The notes under the pieces were generated by a model. The model had not been told where the DNA came from. It worked only from the letters and a program-made list of their open reading frames with translations, and ran no database searches. A program made the translations under genes and the position numbers. Positions 1 through 8,542 of a stretch of DNA of 64,000 nucleotides are shown piece after piece. Each line of letters starts with the position of its first letter. The stretch's first letter is position 1. This DNA comes from Prevotella sp. (lineage in GTDB: Bacteria; Bacteroidota; Bacteroidia; Bacteroidales; Bacteroidaceae): positions 31,210 to 95,209 of the forward strand of contig JAFTGH010000029.1 in the NCBI GenBank assembly GCA_017458005.1, written 5' to 3'.

Positions 1-932
1 AACCGCATCACCTCTGACACCCCCAATGGAGAGCGCATGATATCCCGTAACTCCTCCTTTGTATAGGCTGGATGTATTTTCTTCTCCTCATGTAGGATAG
101 TGCATGCGATATAGAATTCCGTCAGCATGACCTTATAGGTACGCAGGGGAAGATATGACTCATTCTTTATACGTTCTGTACTCCATTTGAGTCTATTGAT
201 TAAGTCAACCGTCTGCTGTATCTCCTCCTTACGTATCACCGTCCGTTTCTGAAAATGTGACAAAGAGCCGCCACGACAATAATACTGATAAGTGACATCC
301 GGCAGCAGCACCACACGGGTGACATAGGTCGGAAAGTCAATCGATACCGCAAAATCCTCCCAGTAATTGACAGGTTGGAAACGTACCTCATTTTTGCGCA
401 GCACCTCCACCAACATCAAAATATTCCAAACAGGAGCCTGGATATTATCATATTTAAGATAAGCAAAGTTTGCAAACTCGTCCTCATCCAGCAATTTCAA
501 GAACGGATAACAATATGAGGTAGATTTTGTCTTTCCGCTATCACTTACCTCAATCCGCTCATAAGAGGCATAGACAAATTCCGCATCAGACTCCTTGGCA
601 GCGCGAACCATCAGTTCTATGGTGTAAGGTGAGATCGTGTCATCAGCATCCATGAAATACAAATACCTACCATGTGCCTCGTCAATCAGTCGATTACGCG
701 CATTGCCAATACCCATATTCTGGGGTTGGCGCACTATACGGATATCCTTACCACGAGGGTGCGAATGCTGGAGTTCACGAATAATATCTATCGACTGGTC
801 GTAGCCACAATCATCACATATGAGGAATTCTATATCAGAGAATGTCTGTTCCAACACAGAGTCCATCGTCTCACGAATGTGTTTCTCTGCATTATAGACT
901 GGTATTGCTATGGTTACTTCATACGAATTCAT
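1..932 (-). CDS. Glycosyltransferase family 2, 3' end outside window
   Basis: Transfers a sugar from a nucleotide-sugar donor during synthesis of a surface polysaccharide. The start is the ATG at 930-932, giving MNSYEVTIAIPVYN, the usual GT-A opening. A CDDCG stretch and a DADD metal-binding motif follow at about residue 90. At least 310 residues lie in the window and the C-terminus is cut by its edge. It closely resembles the GT2 at 2167-3189: both carry the SHPRGKDIRIV and MGIG-ARNRLIDEA stretches, so they are probably duplicates. It lies 4 nt downstream of the next glycosyltransferase in a minus-strand operon. The sugar specificity cannot be read from the sequence. Confidence 0.88.
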   Translation of the reverse strand, partial: MNSYEVTIAIPVYNAEKHIRETMDSVLEQTFSDIEFLICDDCGYDQSIDIIRELQHSHPRGKDIRIVRQPQNMGIGNARNRLIDEAHGRYLYFMDADDTISPYTIELMVRAAKESDAEFVYASYERIEVSDSGKTKSTSYCYPFLKLLDEDEFANFAYLKYDNIQAPVWNILMLVEVLRKNEVRFQPVNYWEDFAVSIDFPTYVTRVVLLPDVTYQYYCRGGSLSHFQKRTVIRKEEIQQTVDLINRLKWSTERIKNESYLPLRTYKVMLTEFYIACTILHEEKKIHPAYTKEELRDIMRSPLGVSEVMR

Positions 933-936
933 ATCC

Positions 937-2097
937 TCATGATTTCACAGTATTATGATAAAAAAACGCATCAACCACCTTTTCCATCTGGATCTTCCAT
1001 TGGAGATCCTCCACAGTTTGGCGGATATCCTCTGGTCTCATGTCAAAACCATTTAAAAAGTCGAGAATGCGTTGGATATCAATGGGCGACTCATCAGCAG
1101 GTGCCTTAATCACATACGGCTGATGGTCAAAATCACTATCTTGCTCACTATATATAAAAGGTATACCACGGGTGGCATACTCCCGATTCTTCAATGTCTT
1201 AATCACGGTGATACCACTGCGATGTCGACCTAACGAACCAATGGCAAACTGACACCTGTTGAAGACCTCTGTCAACTGCTCACCAAACAAAGTGCCATGG
1301 AAGATAATCTTATCTTGTATCTGATATTTCTCGATAATAGGCGTGAAATACTCCTTCATCTGATGAGGATGCACACCACCCACAATATGGAAATAGACAT
1401 CTGGCTGTTGGCTATCGGCTAATGACCTATGGCTCATGAATTCCCCAATCCCTGCCACTACCCTATCGAAAGCATGCCATGGATGAACCTCTGCGACACC
1501 GATAAGATGTAATTGGCTGTTGGCTATTGGCTGCTGGCAGTGATGGAGAGGAATACTGTCGAAATCTACTCCATTACTGATATTGATGGTACGCTGCCCG
1601 AAAATCTCCTTCGCATCAGAAAAAGTAACCACTGCGTCCATCTGCTGATAAAGACTATTGCGGAACAACTGATCCATCTTTAGTCCCATTCGCATCTTCC
1701 ACTCGAAATTGCGGAACTCCTGATCATACGGATAGGTAGGAATCTCGGTCACCGCATGAATACCTGCCTTGCGAAGTCGCTTGAAGAAACGGATAAGCCA
1801 AGGATTGGCATTCTGGAAGCAACGGGCATATACCAGTTCTATCTGATGCTCTTTACAGTAGTCATAGATACTATCATAACCGATGCGCTGACGGATTGCA
1901 GCAACCATACCACTTCCATAATCCTTGATGACCTGACCATTGACATATCTACACCGATGTCCTTCTGGCGAGAAATCATAATAGCACAAATGCACATCAT
2001 GCCCATTCTCGCGAAGTCCTTTCACCTGATAGTGAATCTTCTTCGAGATACCGCTATGCTCTGAGAATCCATGATATACAAGAAAGAGTATTCGCAT
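937..2097 (-). CDS. Glycosyltransferase, GT4-like, non-canonical subgroup
   Basis: 386 residues with a GT-B plan. The N-terminal half opens MRILFLVYHGFSEHSGISKK, a Rossmann strand followed by a glycine loop. The C-terminal half has VGGVHPHQ and a donor-site region near residues 295-325. The usual GT4 E-x7-E motif is absent; instead there is RSGITVIK-TLKNREYATRGIPF, a variant seen in a subgroup of Bacteroidetes GT4-like enzymes. Donor and acceptor are unknown. It sits in the polysaccharide operon between two GT2 genes. Two loops contain in-frame low-complexity insertions (LADSQQP and QQPIANSQ) encoded by the GGCTGTTGGCTA-type repeats noted separately. Confidence 0.8.
   Translation of the reverse strand: MRILFLVYHGFSEHSGISKKIHYQVKGLRENGHDVHLCYYDFSPEGHRCRYVNGQVIKDYGSGMVAAIRQRIGYDSIYDYCKEHQIELVYARCFQNANPWLIRFFKRLRKAGIHAVTEIPTYPYDQEFRNFEWKMRMGLKMDQLFRNSLYQQMDAVVTFSDAKEIFGQRTINISNGVDFDSIPLHHCQQPIANSQLHLIGVAEVHPWHAFDRVVAGIGEFMSHRSLADSQQPDVYFHIVGGVHPHQMKEYFTPIIEKYQIQDKIIFHGTLFGEQLTEVFNRCQFAIGSLGRHRSGITVIKTLKNREYATRGIPFIYSEQDSDFDHQPYVIKAPADESPIDIQRILDFLNGFDMRPEDIRQTVEDLQWKIQMEKVVDAFFYHNTVKS
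1401..1423. repeat. GGCTGTTGGCTA-type repeat inside a gene
   Basis: Degenerate 7-bp repeats (ggctgtt, ggctatc, ggctaat) lie inside the glycosyltransferase at 937-2097. On the coding strand they encode LADSQQP, which sits in a variable loop and keeps the frame. The same family recurs at 1511-1541 and 27790-27830. Confidence 0.6.
1511..1541. repeat. GGCTGTTGGCTA-type repeat inside a gene
   Basis: A second block of the 7-bp family (ttggctgttggctattggct and a degenerate unit) in the same glycosyltransferase, coding QQPIANSQ. The flanking residues (SIPLHH before, LHLIGVAEVHPWHA after) look like normal glycosyltransferase sequence, so this reads as an insertion into a surface loop. Confidence 0.6.
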
Positions 2098-2166
2098 CTT
2101 TAGTAGTAATTTACTGCAAAGTTACAATATTTTATACAAAAAACATTCGTTTCTTTCAATTATTTT

Positions 2167-3189
2167 CTATTTTAGCCGCATTGCCGTCCGCATCAACATC
2201 ACACAAAGACGTGGTGGTAACTTCCCCAGAAGCCAGTAGAAGAGATTCTTTCCTCTGGAATCGCTATCACCAAGAATCTGCAGCAACTTCATGGGATGCC
2301 ACATGATGTCACGTATCTCTCTGTTCGTATAGGGTGGCTCAGCCTGACCTGGGCGCGACAAGATAGCGCGGGCGAAGTTATAGTCATACATCATGAGCAT
2401 GGCACAACGCCGGGCAAACCATGGGCGTCGCCTCAACCCCTGCCGTCTTTTCTTATCATCAATTGCTTTCAGGGCAAGATCCATCTGCTTTCGTGACAGT
2501 TTCTTATCTTTTCTCTTGCCAAGAAAGACATCCTCCTCAATATAGTATTCATAGGTGATGTCGGGCAACAGGACAACCCTTGACACGTACGTGGGCAGAT
2601 CGACAGTAAATGTATAATCCTCCCCATAGCCATGACCTACCTCTGCCACCCTAAGATGATTACGACGTAGGATATCGACCAGAATCAAGTAGTTCCAGTT
2701 TTGCACCTGCATCCTTTCATGATAGGCATACCAAGCGTATTCATCACAGGTGGTGAACACCTTATAAGGATTCATATAGATGGCTGCTCCAGTCTCACCG
2801 TCACACAGATAAGAGTGCCGCCTACTACCATATACTAAATCTGCCTTGTGCTGCTCTGCTGCTCCATGAAGTAGTTCGATAGACTCTTTGTGAATGGTAT
2901 CATCAGCATCCAAGAAGAAGAGGAAGCGTCCTTTTGCCTCGTCAATCAGTCTGTTACGCGCTGCCCCGATGCCCATATTATGAGGCTGGTGAACAATGCG
3001 TATGTCTTTTCCTCGGGGGTGACTTTGCTGATACTCCTTGATAATATCAATGGAGCCATCTGTCCCACAGTCGTCGCACAATAGAAACTCAATACTCTCA
3101 AAGGTTTGATTCAAGGCAGACTCCAAGGTCACCCTGATGCGGTCCTTTACGTTATAGACCGGAATGCCAATAGTTACTTCGTAGTTCAT
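2167..3189 (-). CDS. Glycosyltransferase family 2
   Basis: 340 residues. The GT-A fold is visible from VTIGIPVYNVKDRI at the start, through CDDCGTDGSIDI, to the FFLDADDT metal-binding motif near residue 95. A GEDYTF stretch near residue 190 is the likely acceptor-side base region. It is a close paralogue of the truncated GT2 at the left edge of the window, so the cluster has duplicated this gene. The 77 nt between it and the next gene are AT-rich with no clear terminator, consistent with one minus-strand transcript from the promoter at 5604-5634. The sugar and acceptor are not predictable. Confidence 0.9.
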   Translation of the reverse strand: MNYEVTIGIPVYNVKDRIRVTLESALNQTFESIEFLLCDDCGTDGSIDIIKEYQQSHPRGKDIRIVHQPHNMGIGAARNRLIDEAKGRFLFFLDADDTIHKESIELLHGAAEQHKADLVYGSRRHSYLCDGETGAAIYMNPYKVFTTCDEYAWYAYHERMQVQNWNYLILVDILRRNHLRVAEVGHGYGEDYTFTVDLPTYVSRVVLLPDITYEYYIEEDVFLGKRKDKKLSRKQMDLALKAIDDKKRRQGLRRRPWFARRCAMLMMYDYNFARAILSRPGQAEPPYTNREIRDIMWHPMKLLQILGDSDSRGKNLFYWLLGKLPPRLCVMLMRTAMRLK

Positions 3190-3219
3190 ATAGTTTTGTG
3201 TTTTAAGTTTTTTCTGTTG

Positions 3220-3345
3220 TCAAAAAACCGCATGAGACATTTTGGCTGCCTTGTTCAGGCTAGGAGATGGCGTTTCAGTTTTCACCTCATCGCCACCCAA
3301 TGAATAGAAATAGCGTCCCTTAGCCTCAGTCATCATGCGGTTATC
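3220..3345 (-). pseudogene. Remnant of a third GT2 gene
   Basis: Between the GT4 stop (3333) and the GT2 start (3189), the minus strand reads DNRMMTEAKGRYFYSLGGDE and then about 20 unrelated residues to a TGA at 3220-3222. The first half matches the RNRLIDEAKGRFLFFLDADD segment of the two GT2 neighbours (DADD degraded to GGDE), in a different frame from the end of the GT4 gene it overlaps. I read it as the scar of another GT2 copy lost by recombination. An expressed 37-residue peptide from the tandem ATGs cannot be excluded. Confidence 0.45.
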
Positions 3346-4490
3346 TTTTTAAATATCTCATTCAGCCATTGCTCCGCAACACGCTCAATCTGAAAGCGTT
3401 GCACATTAGCCAATGCTGCTTTTGCCATCTGCTGGCGCATGTCTGCATCGTTGATTAAGGCAACAAGTCCTTGAGCCAAGGATATCCAGTCGCCATTGGC
3501 TGCCAGCAAACCGTCCTCCCCGTCATGGATGATCGAACGAGGTCCCCACGGACAGTCAAAGGCGACGACTGGCAAGCCGCATGCCATCGCCTCGATGATG
3601 ACCATGCCAAAGCCCTCGAAACGGGAACTTAAAACGAAGATGCTGCTATTGCAATACTCCCGTTCTACATCATCGGTACGTCCATGAAGTTGACATCTTG
3701 TCTTATCAATACCAAGACTGTCTATCTGATGTTCGTATAGTGTCCTGTCCCCATCGCCATAGACATCCAGTCGCCACTCATCACAGTAGTTCTCCACTTC
3801 CGCCCAGGCTCGCAGCAACAAGTCGATACCTTTCTCATGGGAATAGCGGGCAATGGCAACTACTCGTTTCTCTGTCAAGGGGCTGACCTTAGCAGGCACA
3901 AAGGGCAAGGGATCGGGTATTGTCACCACATGGTCCAGTTCCGTCCACGCCTCACGGTCTTTGTCTGTCAGGACGACCAAAGTGTCCAACTTCCGTAGAT
4001 GCTTCACCAGGTTATGCGACCACACCTTTGAGAACATCCGTTTAAGCCAATGGGCACCCTCCGCATCGAAGTTACGATAGTTCGCGCGATTGATATGTAT
4101 CTCCCCAATCTTCCTGCTTCCGTCTTTAATCTCATTGATGAAGTTTATCTCGCGACGCAGCAAACTAATGGTGATATCAGGACGGAGGCGCATCAGTTCC
4201 TTGGTTAGAAGTCTCTTGAACTGTCGCTGCTTTCTCAGATATACTATGACTTTCCTCGCAAAGCCGCAGGTCCATAGTTCCTCGAAATTAATATCCAAGT
4301 TAATAACCTTGATCTTCTCCGACAAGGGATAGAACAAAGGCTTGTCTTTCCCCTCCGTCAGGATAATCGTGATATCATAGCCATAATGCTCTGCGAAATA
4401 ATTCGCCTTGAGTGTCAAGACACGCTCCACCCCACCAGCCATATACAACGCCGGTGTCACATAGACAATTTTCAGGGGGGTCGTATCCAT
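3333..4490 (-). CDS. Glycosyltransferase family 4
   Basis: 385 residues from the ATG at 4488-4490 (MDTTPLKIVYVT). An earlier in-frame ATG exists at 4526 but would overlap the epimerase gene, so the later one is preferred. Domains: N-terminal GT-B Rossmann half (residues 1-180, with the AGGVERV loop), then the donor half with ARYSHEKGIDLLLRA and the canonical E-x7-E motif in EGFGMVIIEAMACGLPVV. It would transfer a sugar, probably with retention of configuration, during capsule or exopolysaccharide repeat assembly. It lies 8 nt after the epimerase in the same operon. Its 3' end runs into the GT2 remnant, so its last residues may come from a recombination joint. Confidence 0.9.
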   Translation of the reverse strand: MDTTPLKIVYVTPALYMAGGVERVLTLKANYFAEHYGYDITIILTEGKDKPLFYPLSEKIKVINLDINFEELWTCGFARKVIVYLRKQRQFKRLLTKELMRLRPDITISLLRREINFINEIKDGSRKIGEIHINRANYRNFDAEGAHWLKRMFSKVWSHNLVKHLRKLDTLVVLTDKDREAWTELDHVVTIPDPLPFVPAKVSPLTEKRVVAIARYSHEKGIDLLLRAWAEVENYCDEWRLDVYGDGDRTLYEHQIDSLGIDKTRCQLHGRTDDVEREYCNSSIFVLSSRFEGFGMVIIEAMACGLPVVAFDCPWGPRSIIHDGEDGLLAANGDWISLAQGLVALINDADMRQQMAKAALANVQRFQIERVAEQWLNEIFKKITA

Positions 4491-4498
4491 GGTAATGC

Positions 4499-5581
4499 TT
4501 ATTTCTGATAGAATGCTGCATACCACTCGGCGAAGGCACGAAGTCCGTTACGGAGGGAGGTAGATGGCTTATAGCCATAGTCACGTTCCAAGGCACTGGT
4601 ATCTGCATAGGTCACGGGCACATCACCAGGCTGCATGGGTACTAATTTCTTATGCGCCTCAAAATCATAATCGGCAGGCAGCACTTTAGCCCGTATCAAC
4701 TCCTGTTGCAGGATATCCACGAAGGTCAACAGGTTCTCAGGTTGGTTGTTTCCAATGTTATAGACAGCATAGGGCGGAACAGGTAAGCCATCATCCCCTA
4801 CCTTCTTCTCCGGAGCACCTTGCATGATACGCACCACACCTTCCACGATATCATCTACATAGGTGAAGTCTCGCTTACAGTTGCCGAAGTTGAAGATCTG
4901 GATGGTATCACCCTTCACGAGTTTATTGGTGAAACCGAAGTATGCCATGTCAGGACGACCAGCAGGACCGTATACTGTGAAGAAACGCAGTCCTGTGCTT
5001 GGAATGTTATACAACTTAGAATAGGCATGTGCCATCAACTCATTACTCTTCTTCGTGGCGGCATAGAGGGACACGGGATTGTCCACCTTGTCGTCCGTAG
5101 AATACGGAATCTTCTTGTTGGAGCCATAGACCGATGAGGAACTGGCATACACCAGATGCTCAACACCTGTCCCGCCCTCGTCGTACGAGTGACGACAGGC
5201 TTCCAGAATGTTATAGAAACCTATCAGGTTCGACTGGATATAGGCATCAGGATTGGTGATGGAATAGCGTACGCCAGCCTGTGCCGCCAAGTTGACTACC
5301 ACCTGTGGTTGGTACTTCTCAAAGATTCCGTCAATGGTCGCCTTGTCAGCGATATCTCCTTTGACAAACTCCCACTGATTATCATTCAGCCCATTCAATC
5401 CATTCAGCCCATCAAGTCTGAAGTCTTTCAATGACACATCATAATAGTCATTCATATTATCGATACCGATAATTGTGGCATCTTTCACATCCTGAAACAG
5501 GCGTTTCACCAGATTACTGCCAATGAAGCCAGCAGCACCTGTGACTAGGATAGACTTTCCGTTTAACTCTACTTTTTGCAT
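4499..5581 (-). CDS. NAD-dependent epimerase, UDP-glucuronate 4-epimerase type
   Basis: 360 residues starting MQKVELNGKSILVTGAAGF. It has the short-chain dehydrogenase/epimerase layout: GAAGFIGSNL NAD-binding loop (about residues 14-23), NLAAQAGVRYS, SSSSVYG, and the catalytic YAATKKSN (Tyr-x3-Lys). NLAAQAGVRYS and the length fit UDP-glucuronate/UDP-galacturonate 4-epimerases, which supply UDP-GalA for acidic surface polysaccharide; other UDP-sugars are possible. It is the first gene of the minus-strand operon. An in-frame LNG-LNG-LNG insertion near residues 55-65 is encoded by a 9-bp tandem repeat. A longer open frame continues upstream to 6028 but lies antisense to the divergent glycosyltransferase, so the 5581 start is used. 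Confidence 0.88.
   Translation of the reverse strand: MQKVELNGKSILVTGAAGFIGSNLVKRLFQDVKDATIIGIDNMNDYYDVSLKDFRLDGLNGLNGLNDNQWEFVKGDIADKATIDGIFEKYQPQVVVNLAAQAGVRYSITNPDAYIQSNLIGFYNILEACRHSYDEGGTGVEHLVYASSSSVYGSNKKIPYSTDDKVDNPVSLYAATKKSNELMAHAYSKLYNIPSTGLRFFTVYGPAGRPDMAYFGFTNKLVKGDTIQIFNFGNCKRDFTYVDDIVEGVVRIMQGAPEKKVGDDGLPVPPYAVYNIGNNQPENLLTFVDILQQELIRAKVLPADYDFEAHKKLVPMQPGDVPVTYADTSALERDYGYKPSTSLRNGLRAFAEWYAAFYQK
5383..5418. repeat. 9-bp tandem repeat, four units, coding Leu-Asn-Gly
   Basis: Four consecutive 9-bp units (cattcagcc, cattcaatc, cattcagcc, catcaagtc) within the epimerase gene. On the coding strand three codons per unit give the LNGLNGLN stretch in a loop before the KGDI strand. 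The period is a multiple of three, so copy-number changes would preserve the frame. Confidence 0.8.
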
Positions 5582-5603
5582 AATCAAAGAAACTTTATAA
5601 ATG

Positions 5604-5634
5604 CAAATATACAACAAATATTTGGAACTATCAA
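5604..5634 (-). promoter_or_regulatory. Bacteroidetes promoter for the minus-strand polysaccharide operon
   Basis: On the minus strand TTG (5632-5634), a 20-nt spacer and TATATTTG (5604-5611) match the TTG-N19-21-TAnnTTTG consensus. It lies about 23 nt upstream of the epimerase ATG and interleaves with the divergent plus-strand promoter at 5622-5652. Confidence 0.7.
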
Positions 5635-5652
5635 GTTTTTTTCGTACTTTTG
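5622..5652 (+). promoter_or_regulatory. Bacteroidetes promoter, near-leaderless
   Basis: TTG (5622-5624), a 20-nt spacer and TACTTTTG (5645-5652). Only 7 nt separate the -7 element from the ATG at 5660, so the transcript would have almost no 5' leader. Its -33 element overlaps the spacer of the opposing promoter, so the two directions probably compete. Confidence 0.65.
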
Positions 5653-5659
5653 TGACAAA

Positions 5660-6811
5660 ATGAAGAGAATCTGTTTTTTGGTAGACTCCATCTTCTCTTT
5701 CGGAGGAGTGCAACGGGTAACGGCTGTCATTGCCATGGCATTGGCTGAGGATGATGACGTGACCATTGTCACGCTCGACGATCATTCGGCAAAAGACACG
5801 TCCCTGTACGGACTGCAAGAAGCAGACATCCACTACCGCTTTTTCCGCTACCCATCCACAGGACGGTGGAAGAACCTGTGCTGCAAGGCATATAGTGCGC
5901 TCTATCGGAAAATACTGCCCCAGACGAGACTCACCTCCGACTGGTATGCCCATAGTTCGTTTCCCTCTGAGAAGCGTGACGCACTCGCTAAGGAACTGGA
6001 AGGATACGACACCATTATCGGGGTACATGCCCCCTTGGCTGTCCGCCTTGCCTCCTGTAAGTCATTGTTAGGAGATGCCCGACTCATCGGATGGGTTCAT
6101 AACTCCTATGAGGCACTGTTCGGGGAGAAATCGCTGTATATCGGTCCAGAACTACGAAAGCATTATGAGTTCCAACTGGCGAAACTGCATCATACGGTGG
6201 TGCTCTGCCAATACGATGCCCGCCAGTATCATTTCCCCACACAGGTCATCTACAACCCGCTAACCTTATCACCTGGCGCTTTATCCACTGGCACCTCCAA
6301 GAAGTTTCTTGCCGTGGGACGCTTCTCCCGTCAGCACAAAGGCTTCGACCTGCTGATTGACGCTTTCCGTCTCTTTGCCCAAAAGGATTCCGAATGGACC
6401 CTCGACATCGTAGGAGAAGGTGTGGAGGAGACGCTCTACCGCAAGATGATAGCAGACTACGGACTACAGGAGCGCATCACGATCCATCCTTTTACCAACC
6501 ATATCCAAGACTATTATACCGACGCACAAGTCTATGTGCTGAGTTCCCGCTGGGAAGGTTTCGGACTGGTCTTGGTAGAGGCGATGGCTCACGGACTACC
6601 CGTTGTCTCGTCTGACCTGCCCACCAGTCAGGAGATCATGGGGGACTTCGGATTGTACTTCAAGAATGGGAACATAGAGGAACTCGCCCTGCGACTGGAA
6701 GAGGCGACGCGGATTGACTGGCAACAGAAGTCAAAGGAGGCTATAGACATCGCCAAGCGATTCAATATAGATACCATTATTAAACAATGGAAAACAATCA
6801 TCAATGAATAA
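5660..6811 (+). CDS. Glycosyltransferase family 4
   Basis: 383 residues from the ATG at 5660 (MKRICFLVDSIFSFGGVQRV). The start was chosen because it opens the first Rossmann strand and lies just after a good promoter; an earlier ATG exists at 5576 but precedes the promoter. The donor half has GRFSRQHKGFDLLIDAF, VGEG and the E-x7-E motif in EGFGLVLVEAMAHGLPVV. It is the first gene of the plus-strand half of the polysaccharide cluster and overlaps the acetyltransferase gene by 8 nt (ATGAATAA), so translation is probably coupled. The linkage formed is unknown. Confidence 0.9.
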   Translation: MKRICFLVDSIFSFGGVQRVTAVIAMALAEDDDVTIVTLDDHSAKDTSLYGLQEADIHYRFFRYPSTGRWKNLCCKAYSALYRKILPQTRLTSDWYAHSSFPSEKRDALAKELEGYDTIIGVHAPLAVRLASCKSLLGDARLIGWVHNSYEALFGEKSLYIGPELRKHYEFQLAKLHHTVVLCQYDARQYHFPTQVIYNPLTLSPGALSTGTSKKFLAVGRFSRQHKGFDLLIDAFRLFAQKDSEWTLDIVGEGVEETLYRKMIADYGLQERITIHPFTNHIQDYYTDAQVYVLSSRWEGFGLVLVEAMAHGLPVVSSDLPTSQEIMGDFGLYFKNGNIEELALRLEEATRIDWQQKSKEAIDIAKRFNIDTIIKQWKTIINE

Positions 6812-7409
6812 AGAAGAAATCAGAACGCAAATGAAATCGAGTCCACGATTGAAGCATTGGCTGGACTCTCTGATCATGAATCAGCGGGATGCCCGACCAC
6901 GATGGTATATCCGTATGCTTGCCCCATTCTACCAACACAGGGGACGAGGCTCCAAGATCTACCATAGCGTGAGGATGGACACGCCGCCCTATCGGCAATT
7001 CTCACTGGGCAAGCGAAGCGTGATAGAGTCGTATTGCTGCATCAATAATGCCGTAGGCGATGTGGTGATTGGCGACCACACCCGTGTCGGCATCCACTGC
7101 ACGGTGATCGGTCCTGTGAAGATAGGCAGTCATGTGAACCTCGCCCAAGGCATTACCGTCACTGCGCTGAATCATAATTTCAAGGACACTACCCTACGGA
7201 TTGACGAGCAAGGGATATCCACGAAACCTGTTGTCATCGGTGATGACGTATGGATTGGCGCCAATGCTGTCATCTTGCCAGGAGTGACCATAGGCAGACA
7301 TGCCGTCGTCGCCGCTGGAGCCGTCGTCACCAAGGACGTGCCCGATAACTGTATCGTGGGGGGAGTTCCTGCCCATATTATAAAAGACCTTAATCCACAG
7401 ACGGTATGA
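6804..7409 (+). CDS. Left-handed beta-helix O-acyltransferase (hexapeptide repeat)
   Basis: 201 residues. From about residue 70 the hexapeptide pattern is clear (VIGDHTRVGIHCTVIGPVKI, then IGDDVWIGANAVILPGVTIG and VVAAGAVVTKDVP), ending in the VGGVPAHIIK of the maltose/galactoside O-acetyltransferase group. The His in TALNHNF is the likely catalytic base. It probably acetylates a sugar of the polysaccharide using acetyl-CoA as a cytoplasmic trimer. It sits between two glycosyltransferases with overlapping start and stop codons on both sides, which supports a role in the same pathway. The substrate is not predictable. Confidence 0.88.
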   Translation: MNKEEIRTQMKSSPRLKHWLDSLIMNQRDARPRWYIRMLAPFYQHRGRGSKIYHSVRMDTPPYRQFSLGKRSVIESYCCINNAVGDVVIGDHTRVGIHCTVIGPVKIGSHVNLAQGITVTALNHNFKDTTLRIDEQGISTKPVVIGDDVWIGANAVILPGVTIGRHAVVAAGAVVTKDVPDNCIVGGVPAHIIKDLNPQTV

Positions 7410-8542
7410 GAATAGGTATTGAAGCCCAACGCATCTTTCGCACCAACAAGCATGGCATGGACTATGTGGTGCTGCAAGAGATACGGGAGATCCAGCAGAT
7501 GGACAAGGAGAACGAGTATTATGTGTTTGTCAAACCAGGTGAAGACCGTTGTGTGGAGAGTACCGACAACGTACATGTCGTAGAGATCGATTGTCCCTCC
7601 TATCCGCTTTGGGAGCAATGGGCACTACCCCGTGCGGCAAAGAAGGCGAAGGTGGACATCCTCCACTGCACTAGCAATACCGCCCCTATCTGGTGTGACA
7701 TTCCACTCGTGCTGACCCTCCATGACATCATTTTCCTGGAACCACGCGACAAGCAGAACAAGTCACTCTATCAGAACATGGGATGGCTCTATCGCCGACT
7801 GGATGTGCCTCGCATCTTAGACAAGTGTCGTCGCATCATCACCGTCTCTGACTTCGAGAAAGAGAATATCATCGCCAAACTGGACATCCCCCGTGAGCGG
7901 ATGGCGATGATCTATAACGGCTATAACGACTGGTTCCGCCCCATTGACAAGTGTGAACTGCCCCCAATCATCAACCAGCGACTGACAGCCAATGACTATT
8001 TCTTCTTCCTTGGCAATACCGATCCGAAGAAGAACACGGAGCGCACCCTGATAGCCTACTCGAAATACCTGAGACAGTCTGCTGTCAAGCGTAAACTGCT
8101 GATGGCTGACCTCGACCATGACTACCTCAACGGCATCATCTCCCGCAATGGCATAGAAAACATCCGTGAACAGATTGTCATGCCAGGGTATATCGTCAAC
8201 AGCGACCTGCCGTCTATCTACAACAACGCCTTCGCGTTCCTCTATACCTCCCTGCGTGAGAGTTTCGGCATTCCACTCCTGGAGGGTATGGCATGCGGAA
8301 CACCCGTCATCACCAGCAACACCTCATCCATGCCAGAGATAGGTGGTCCTGACGCTATCCTCATCAACCCGGAGAGCAGCGATGAGATAGCGGCGATGAT
8401 GCTAAGACTGGAGACTGACGAGGCTTTCTACCAACGGCAAAAAGCGATAGGACTAGAACGGGCGAAACTGTTCTCATGGAAGAAGACGGCAGAGAACCTG
8501 CTACAACTGTACCATGAGGTATACCAAGAACTAAGCGAATAA
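7406..8542 (+). CDS. Glycosyltransferase family 4
   Basis: 378 residues (MRIGIEAQRIFRTNKHGMDY). The N-terminal acceptor half contains VLTLHDIIFLEP, as in mannosyltransferase-type GT4 enzymes. The C-terminal half has FFFLGNTDPKKNTERTL and the E-x7-E motif in ESFGIPLLEGMACGTPVI. The start overlaps the stop of the acyltransferase by 4 nt (ATGA). It is the last gene of the plus-strand part of the cluster. Its 3' end overlaps the convergent winged-helix gene by 12 nt, so no room is left for a terminator in between. Confidence 0.9.
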   Translation: MRIGIEAQRIFRTNKHGMDYVVLQEIREIQQMDKENEYYVFVKPGEDRCVESTDNVHVVEIDCPSYPLWEQWALPRAAKKAKVDILHCTSNTAPIWCDIPLVLTLHDIIFLEPRDKQNKSLYQNMGWLYRRLDVPRILDKCRRIITVSDFEKENIIAKLDIPRERMAMIYNGYNDWFRPIDKCELPPIINQRLTANDYFFFLGNTDPKKNTERTLIAYSKYLRQSAVKRKLLMADLDHDYLNGIISRNGIENIREQIVMPGYIVNSDLPSIYNNAFAFLYTSLRESFGIPLLEGMACGTPVITSNTSSMPEIGGPDAILINPESSDEIAAMMLRLETDEAFYQRQKAIGLERAKLFSWKKTAENLLQLYHEVYQELSE

